Shown here piece after piece: positions 59,286-64,000 of a stretch of DNA of 64,000 bases. A model generated the notes under the pieces. That model did not search any database and was not told the DNA's origin. It was given only the letters and a program-made list of their open reading frames with translations. Positions within the stretch are counted from its first letter, which is position 1; every line of letters begins with the position of its first letter. The stretch comes from Candidatus Bathyarchaeia archaeon (GTDB lineage Archaea > Thermoproteota > Bathyarchaeia > 40CM-2-53-6): NCBI GenBank assembly GCA_035935655.1, contig DASYWW010000012.1, positions 180,227 through 244,226 on the forward strand. The letters run 5' to 3'. Position numbers and translations under genes: made by a program.

Positions 59286-60278
59286 TTGAAAGCGATTGTA
59301 TGCACAAGGTACGGGCCTCCTGAGGTTCTTCAGCTCAAGGAGATAGAGAAACCTTCTCCCAAGGAGAATGAGGTACTGATCAGAGTTCATGCGACTACTG
59401 TCACGGCGGGGGACGTTGGTTTGCGGAGTCTCAGGTTTCCTTTGTTGTCTCAGCCTCTTGTGCGAGTAGGATTTGGTTTCAGGGGACCGAGGATGAAGAT
59501 ACTGGGGCAGGAGGTGGCCGGGGAAATTGAGTCAGTAGGTGGCGCTGTGAAGATGTTTGGGAAGGGAGACCAGGTTTTTGCCTGGACCGGTTTCCATCTT
59601 TGTGGCTACGCCGAGTACATCTGTCTGCGTGAAGGAGGGGTGTTAGCGAATAAGCCTGCCAATATGGGCTATGATGAAGCCGCGACCCTTGGGGTCGGAG
59701 GGCTTGAGGCCTGGCGTTTGTTTAGGAAGGGAAATGTGCAGAGTGCAGAGAGGGTCTTGATCAATGGTGCGGGTGGAAGCATCGGCACGTACGCGGTGCA
59801 GATTGCCAAGTACTACGGGGCAGAAGTGACCGGCGTGGACAGCACCGGGAAACTGGACATGTTACGGTCGATTGGTGCACACCACGTTATCGATTACACG
59901 CAGGCCGACTTCACCAGAAACGGGGAGACCTATGATGTGATTTTTGACGTGATTGGCACGAGCTCGTTTTCACGCAGCCTAAGATCGCTAAAACAAAATG
60001 GACGCTACCTCCTGGGAAACCCGAGACTGTCGCATATGATTCGGGGAGGATGGGTTTCACGGAGAACCAGCAAGAAGGTAATCTTTGGTGGAACAGGCCG
60101 AGCAGAAGATCTATGGATGCTCAAAGAGCTTGTCGAAAAAGGCGGGATCGTATCGGTGATAGATAGACGCTATCCACTGGAAGAGACCGCAGAGGCTCAC
60201 AGGTACGTCGACACGGGCAAGAAAAAGGGAAACGTGATCATAACTGTGGGAAAAATGAATGAGTCGGGTCCAGCTTGA
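59286..60278 (+). CDS. MDR-family NAD(P)-dependent oxidoreductase (quinone oxidoreductase-like)
   Basis: Medium-chain dehydrogenase/reductase of 330 aa. MKAIVCTRYGPPEVLQLKEI is a typical quinone-oxidoreductase start; ILGQEVAGEIESVG and INGAGGSIGTYAVQIAKYYG (nucleotide loop) follow, then IGAHHVIDYTQADF. The structural and catalytic zinc Cys are absent, so it is a zinc-independent reductase. TTG start. The next small membrane protein overlaps by 4 bp. Confidence 0.9.
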   Translation: MKAIVCTRYGPPEVLQLKEIEKPSPKENEVLIRVHATTVTAGDVGLRSLRFPLLSQPLVRVGFGFRGPRMKILGQEVAGEIESVGGAVKMFGKGDQVFAWTGFHLCGYAEYICLREGGVLANKPANMGYDEAATLGVGGLEAWRLFRKGNVQSAERVLINGAGGSIGTYAVQIAKYYGAEVTGVDSTGKLDMLRSIGAHHVIDYTQADFTRNGETYDVIFDVIGTSSFSRSLRSLKQNGRYLLGNPRLSHMIRGGWVSRRTSKKVIFGGTGRAEDLWMLKELVEKGGIVSVIDRRYPLEETAEAHRYVDTGKKKGNVIITVGKMNESGPA

Positions 60279-60541
60279 GATTTGACAAACACACCCTTCA
60301 GACACTTGAGTTCGCGCTCATTGTCTTGGGATTCTTGTTGTTTCTTGTCGCCTTACTCGGCGGCTCCGGGGTAACAACTTGTCCAGTAAGTGGTTGCGTC
60401 CCTGGACCATACCAGTGGTATGCGGCGGTAGGCTTTCTCGCATTCGTTTCCGGCATCGCTCTCATGATTCTTGGAATAGTCCTGCTGATCCTCGCGCGAG
60501 ACATGAAACCAGAGCAAGAAACGGACGTACCTCCACCGTAG
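60275..60541 (+). CDS. Small two-helix membrane protein
   Basis: Hypothetical protein of 88 aa with two helices (LEFALIVLGFLLFLVALLGG and GFLAFVSGIALMILGIVLLI) joined by a loop with two Cys (TTCPVSGCVPG). The start overlaps the MDR stop (TTGA), so it is coupled to it. A charged tail (RDMKPEQETDVPPP) ends it. Confidence 0.6.
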   Translation: MRFDKHTLQTLEFALIVLGFLLFLVALLGGSGVTTCPVSGCVPGPYQWYAAVGFLAFVSGIALMILGIVLLILARDMKPEQETDVPPP

Positions 60542-60606
60542 ATGATTGAAGAGCATGGAAGATGTGAGAATAATCCTCTCAGCATCTTGGATTGCACTCC
60601 CTTGCC

Positions 60607-61428
60607 TCAGAAGTGAGCGTTGAGATATTCTATCCTCTTCGTTATGCTCCGACTGGGCCAGCCGATGTTTGCCTGCTTGTCATGCTCTCTGAGCGATTCA
60701 AGCTTGTTCAATGCAGCAAGCAAGGATTCTCGCCCTAGAAGTTTTGCGACCATAGAATCCGCGCGCAAAATCATCCGTCGGCGGAAGAAGGAGTAGCTTA
60801 TCGCTAATAGAGCGAAGAAGCATAGACCTCCACCGATCAGTGCAGCTTGTATGATTGGCTGTGAGGAATTCAGTGGGAGTGAAGACGTTAGTTGAAGCAG
60901 GAGTATGGGAGTTAGGATAATGAGTGCGAGCCTCCACGCAAGTCCGCGAGATCGAGCGCCTTTGAGTTTCTTGTAGAATATCAGCGGGGCAGCTAGGATT
61001 GGCCTCCACTCTTCCACTTGCAGACGCCCGCCGAGCAGCGGCGAGATGAGCATTGTCTTGCCGATAATCTCGGGATAGGAGGGATCGACTGGAAGCTCGG
61101 TCGCCGAAACCTGGAAGCTGTTGCGGGAGGGTACCCACATTTCTTGATCGTGTGTCACCTGAACCAGCTTCGAGCGTTTGAATATCCAGTAGGTAGGCTT
61201 GTAGAACGCCTCGCTAGGATGATCCTCAAGTCCCAGCTTGGTGGATAGCTCGTCGACGATCTGAGGAAACAGCGGATCTTCCCCATACTGTTGTCTCATG
61301 TCAGCTAGCAGCTCTGGAAGGGTAGCTCCGCATATCGCACAAACACCGTTCTCATGACGGTTCATCGAGCCACACTTGGGACACTGTCTAATCGCCAGAT
61401 AATCAGTCTCATATCTAGGCGTGAGCAT
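60607..61428 (-). CDS. Zinc-ribbon membrane protein with M48-like C-terminal segment
   Basis: Protein of 273 aa. CPKCGSMNRHENGVCAICG (about residues 16-34) is a Cys4 zinc ribbon at the N-terminus. Two transmembrane helices span about residues 170-215. The end (RRMILRADSMVAKLLGRESL, LNKLESLREH) resembles the region after the membrane segment of HtpX-type M48 peptidases (E-x-x-A-D), but Glu is replaced and no HExxH exists, so protease activity is excluded as read. A regulatory or scaffold role is possible. Assignment tentative. Confidence 0.5.
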   Translation of the reverse strand: MLTPRYETDYLAIRQCPKCGSMNRHENGVCAICGATLPELLADMRQQYGEDPLFPQIVDELSTKLGLEDHPSEAFYKPTYWIFKRSKLVQVTHDQEMWVPSRNSFQVSATELPVDPSYPEIIGKTMLISPLLGGRLQVEEWRPILAAPLIFYKKLKGARSRGLAWRLALIILTPILLLQLTSSLPLNSSQPIIQAALIGGGLCFFALLAISYSFFRRRMILRADSMVAKLLGRESLLAALNKLESLREHDKQANIGWPSRSITKRIEYLNAHF

Positions 61429-61714
61429 GGCCTTTCCCTTCTAGCACTCTCTCTCGCGCCAGGACCGTTACTACGAAGATAATTGCAACTCGAAACCCAG
61501 GACGTGTCCAGCCGGTACAGGAAACAGTCAGCATCCTACAACTCTAAGGGAGTCCGGCTTGAAGTCCGTTTGACATCTGCGTGGGATTGGAGCTCTGAAT
61601 CGGCCTGCCACGGCAACCCCTTGTGGACTCGCCATTTTTCCTTTGTCAAAACGAGAGGCTACCATATCGAGAGACCGAAAGAACTTTGAATCAGGGCAAG
61701 TGAATGAATCGGTT

Positions 61715-62161
61715 ATGACTGAAAGGAAAAAGGAAGACGAAAAGAAGCCCACATTGCCACCATTCGTTGACCCCCAACTTTTCGTGGCGGTCGAACAGGC
61801 GAATCGTAAACTGAAAGAGATAATGAAGGTTACAGAGCCGACAGACGAGATGCACAAGTCTGTCCAAAGAATAACAGAAGTCAACGAAATGATGCTGAGG
61901 CGTCAAGCCCAGTTGAGGAAGCTGTTCGAACCATCCGAGAGCGTAAGGAAATATCTTGAGAGAATCAGGCAACTAGTCGAGCAACTGACTCGAACAAAGA
62001 TGAGTGAGCTACCCGTGATATCCAGAACCATCATCCCCCAACTTGAGATCGAAGTCTCCGGCTATGTAGAGGCATTTGAACGAGCATTAGCAGAGAAAGA
62101 GGAAGAGATAGCAGCTCTGAAGGCAGAGCTTGAAGCGTTAAAGTCAAAAAAGGAGACCTAA
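61715..62161 (+). CDS. Coiled-coil hypothetical protein
   Basis: Mostly helical protein of 148 aa from ATG 61715; the frame is open to 61643 and an upstream start is possible. Heptads are clear at EVNEMMLRRQAQLRKLFEPS and in the C-terminal ALAEKEEEIAALKAELEALK. No known domain. Its neighbours are membrane proteins, without obvious operon links. Confidence 0.6.
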   Translation: MTERKKEDEKKPTLPPFVDPQLFVAVEQANRKLKEIMKVTEPTDEMHKSVQRITEVNEMMLRRQAQLRKLFEPSESVRKYLERIRQLVEQLTRTKMSELPVISRTIIPQLEIEVSGYVEAFERALAEKEEEIAALKAELEALKSKKET

Positions 62162-62191
62162 GTGGAGACCTACCACCGGCGACCCTAAGAC

Positions 62192-62650
62192 CTAGGGGCT
62201 TACCGGAGCACTTCTCCCAATGTAAGCTCTAATGCGCGGTCTTGTAACAAGATACGCAACAGGCATTTCGGCCAGGATGATATCATTGATAAGAATGAGC
62301 AAGACGGTCGCTCCCGCCGGGTACACGGTCCCTCCCGTAAGTGTCGCCGCAATGCCTATCAGCGCCGCGTTGAACAATACCGAAACCGCGGCAAGCACCA
62401 TCGCAAGAGGCCGCGACCATCTCCCCCGCATCCACAGTCCACCAGCCGCAGCGAATGACAATAATGCCAGTACGATCTCAACCGCCCCTATCGCGGTAAA
62501 CGTTCCCGAACCCCCCGGAGCCGTAAGGCCGAAGAGTTGAAGATCTATCAGCAAAGCTCCAACCAACAATATCAAAAGTCCGGTCAAACCTTCGAGAACC
62601 ACTAGGGTCCTGACCCCTCTAGGTCTCAGGCTACTCACCTGCATGACCAC
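62192..62650 (-). CDS. Four-helix membrane protein
   Basis: Hypothetical protein of 152 aa with four helices (TLVVLEGLTGLLILLVGALL; AIGAVEIVLALLSFAAAGGL; LAMVLAAVSVLFNAALIGIA; GATVLLILINDIILAEMPVA). The small TM count and Gly/Ala content match generic DUF-type membrane proteins of soil archaea. Function unknown. Confidence 0.6.
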   Translation of the reverse strand: MVMQVSSLRPRGVRTLVVLEGLTGLLILLVGALLIDLQLFGLTAPGGSGTFTAIGAVEIVLALLSFAAAGGLWMRGRWSRPLAMVLAAVSVLFNAALIGIAATLTGGTVYPAGATVLLILINDIILAEMPVAYLVTRPRIRAYIGRSAPVSP

Positions 62651-62825
62651 GGGATTCTCCAGGTGGTCCTATAAAATGGGTTGCTGAGCTCCGCATGATA
62701 ATATGATTCAGCTTGTTGAGGGTAACTGAGCGTAAGACTATTCTTGTCGAAATGCAAGATCCGCAGCACTGTTGAGAGTGCGCAGAGTGCCTGCCGCTAA
62801 GTCGGTGATCTGCCCTAGTTAAAAG

Positions 62826-62835
62826 TCTTATAAGC
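62826..62835 (+). promoter_or_regulatory. TATA box of the small ORF-hsp20 transcript
   Basis: TCTTATAAGC lies about 25 nt before ATG 62852, which implies a leaderless first cistron. Confidence 0.55.
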
Positions 62836-62851
62836 GAGTAACAGCTATTAC

Positions 62852-63052
62852 ATGGTAGTAACAAAAGGAAGAATAGCAATGCTAACCAATATGAATTTCC
62901 CGACCGACGTCTGGGCGACGATCAGCCCAGGACTCCTCCACGATCGTGTCCCCAGTTTTCGGAGAGAAGCCCATCAGCTCAAGATTACTTTGAAACCGGT
63001 CCCACGGACCCCTGTCCACGGCCGGAATCAGGCAATTAGGGTGACCTCCTAA
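62852..63052 (+). CDS. Small ORF leading the hsp20 transcript
   Basis: A 66-codon ORF (MVVTKGRIAMLTNMNFPTDV) that starts exactly where the TATA box predicts and whose TAA shares its last base with the ATG of hsp20 (TAATG). The placement suggests translational coupling. The product has no recognised domain; it could be a real small protein or a leader ORF. Confidence 0.45.
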   Translation: MVVTKGRIAMLTNMNFPTDVWATISPGLLHDRVPSFRREAHQLKITLKPVPRTPVHGRNQAIRVTS

Positions 63053-63573
63053 TGACCTTAGCTCTCACATCCAGAAAGAAAACTGTACCAAAAGCGGTTG
63101 CGAAGGCGAATAAGCCTGCGCTTGCCGTAAAACAACCTCCATCGAGTCTTACTCATCCAGTGGACAAGTTGTTAGAAGCAATGACCCTCATCCCTTGGGA
63201 CCCATTCCGGGGATTCGAGTGGCCTGTTGAATATGAACTGCCAACGCGAATACCTTACGTCGACGTTATCGACTCCGACAACGAATACGTCGTGAAAGCA
63301 GAGCTCCCAGGGCTGAAGAAGGAAACCCTGAACATTCAAGCTGGCACAAACGAGCTGTCGTTGGCCGCTGAATCTAACGTGGAGACGGAGGAGCAGGGAA
63401 AAACCTATCTGCACAGGGAAAGAGCTTTCTCCACATTCCGCCGAAACATAGGCTTTGCCGAAAGCATAGACACACAAAAAGTATCGGCAAAAATGGCTGA
63501 AGGCATTCTCGAAGTGAAACTTCCCAAGCTTGAGCGCAGGTCCGAAAGAAAGACCCGAAGAATAACACTGTAA
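63052..63573 (+). CDS. Hsp20/alpha-crystallin family small heat-shock protein
   Basis: ATP-independent holdase of 173 aa. A Lys/Ala-rich N-terminal arm (residues 1-45) precedes the alpha-crystallin domain from about residue 65: IPYVDVIDSDNEYVVKAELPGL, then YLHRERAFSTFRRNIGFAES (beta 5-7 with the RxFxR motif) and EGILEVKLPKLE. The GILEV motif and the C-terminal RRITL (I-x-L like anchor) support oligomer formation. GGTGA 6 nt before the ATG, which overlaps the stop of the small ORF upstream. Confidence 0.92.
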   Translation: MTLALTSRKKTVPKAVAKANKPALAVKQPPSSLTHPVDKLLEAMTLIPWDPFRGFEWPVEYELPTRIPYVDVIDSDNEYVVKAELPGLKKETLNIQAGTNELSLAAESNVETEEQGKTYLHRERAFSTFRRNIGFAESIDTQKVSAKMAEGILEVKLPKLERRSERKTRRITL

Positions 63574-63613
63574 AGGCCATCGCTCGGCCCCACTAAACGG
63601 ACCTTTTCAGATC

Positions 63614-63642
63614 ACAACTAGCTCGGTTGCCACGCTAGTTGT
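63614..63642 (+). terminator. Perfect 9-bp hairpin after hsp20
   Basis: ACAACTAGC and GCTAGTTGT are exact inverted repeats around an 11-nt loop, 41 nt past the hsp20 stop. It may stabilise the 3' end; no strong T tract follows. Confidence 0.4.
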
Positions 63643-63777
63643 TCCATCTCTCGCAAACAAGAATTCTGCAGAACCAGTTTCCCCGAACTCCAACCTACTC
63701 GAGAATTGGCCATGACGATTTCCAGTACAGAGGCATCTTAAGGAAGGTTGGAAGAGTCGGATTGGGTGAAAAAATAG

Positions 63778-63819
63778 ATGCCGGCGAAGAAGAAGAGTAA
63801 GAAGAAGTCTTCAAAGTAG
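63778..63819 (+). CDS. Lysine-rich 13-residue micro-ORF
   Basis: ATG at 63778 opens MPAKKKSKKKSSK and then TAG, with GGGTGA 8 nt upstream as a Shine-Dalgarno. Eight of 13 residues are Lys or start/Ala-rich and basic. It could be a tiny cationic peptide or the remnant of a longer basic protein. Expression is unknown. Confidence 0.3.
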   Translation: MPAKKKSKKKSSK

Positions 63820-63873
63820 GAAGCGTATAGTAAGAGATTTCAGCCTTCTCTGCATTCTTAGTCGAGGTATTGC

Positions 63874-63913
63874 CCGCTCGCGGCGGACTTGGAGGTTAGT
63901 CCGCTGGGAGCGG
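63874..63913 (+). ncRNA. Candidate structured RNA: long GC-rich stem-loop
   Basis: CCGCTC (63874-63879) pairs with GAGCGG (63908-63913) and GCGGACT (63883-63889) with AGTCCGC (63898-63904). Between them one G-G mismatch, a C-G and a G-U pair keep the helix nearly continuous: about 15 pairs, loop TGGAGGTT. No coding frame overlaps it and no T-run follows, so it looks like an RNA element rather than a terminator. No known RNA family recognised. The strand shown is arbitrary. Confidence 0.35.
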
Positions 63914-64000
63914 CGAATAGCGTGTAGAGGTGCCAGGGCCCTCATCTCATTCGTAAAATAGAATCGCTTCGCGTAGAATCTCTCCTAGTGACACTGGCGT

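Noticed and set aside
1..64000. CRISPR array, insertion sequence or prophage
   Set aside because: No regularly spaced direct repeats, transposase, integrase or virion-type genes were seen in either strand.

Overview
The window is archaeal chromosome. Evidence: ribosomal proteins eL21 and eL40, RNA polymerase subunit Rpo4/RpoF, a class I (archaeal) CCA-adding enzyme, archaeal tRNA G10 methyltransferase, UPF0200/UPF0201 proteins, a Ser/His (SipW-type) signal peptidase, a geranylgeranyl-reductase-family flavoprotein for ether lipids, an F420-type (DDN-like) reductase, and many genes that begin about 25 nt after a TATA-like box (leaderless transcripts). The block eL21-RpoF-DUF655-RsmA and an RNase HII that begins its active site with VDDAGRG fit the Thermoproteota (TACK; Nitrososphaeria or Bathyarchaeia-like lineages). 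That placement is inference; no rRNA or tRNA gene was found to anchor it.

Layout. 1-11.6 kb is mostly housekeeping: partial YtcJ-like amidohydrolase, guaB, a membrane-anchored metzincin protease, a LarA-like protein diverging from pyrE, a catalytic/non-catalytic M16 peptidase pair, a tRNA-binding OB protein, RlmE, a THEP1-type NTPase and RNase HII. 11.6-15.5 kb is accessory: an AbrB/PIN toxin-antitoxin pair whose toxin is frameshifted, a large Cys-rich surface protein, and 0.8 kb of non-coding DNA sharing a 27-nt repeat with the other side. 15.5-38 kb returns to core genes: gamma carbonic anhydrase, signal peptidase plus PadR, Lhr-type helicase, a three-gene ABC exporter, a COG2112 kinase with CCA enzyme and ThpR, UPF0200/0201, RNase Z with TrmG10, the eL21 operon, eL40, sucCD, a KH protein, geranylgeranyl reductase and a saccharopine-dehydrogenase-like enzyme.

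38-64 kb is accessory: small-molecule enzymes (RibD/DHFR-like, VOC, SnoaL-like, alpha/beta hydrolase, GNATs, MDR oxidoreductase, DDN-like), one-component regulators with clear palindromic operators (ArsR, HxlR), an MFS transporter, a DEAH helicase, secreted beta-propeller proteins, small membrane proteins and an Hsp20.

Four genes are broken by single-base indels, several in homopolymers: the PIN toxin, a membrane protein at 39955-40981, a dienelactone hydrolase that also has a nonsense codon, and a membrane protein at 55568-56202. Four more reading frames (LarA-like, pyrE, UPF0201, a small membrane protein) extend upstream of their first ATG/GTG/TTG into sequence that looks like genuine protein. 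Either this genome uses unusual start codons, or the assembly carries residual base errors; both should be considered before reading the broken genes as biology. No single new multi-gene system stands out. The best leads are the LarA homologue without its catalytic cofactor lysine, the metzincin with a cytoplasmic zinc ribbon, the 27-nt intergenic repeat, and a strong GC-rich hairpin near the right edge.
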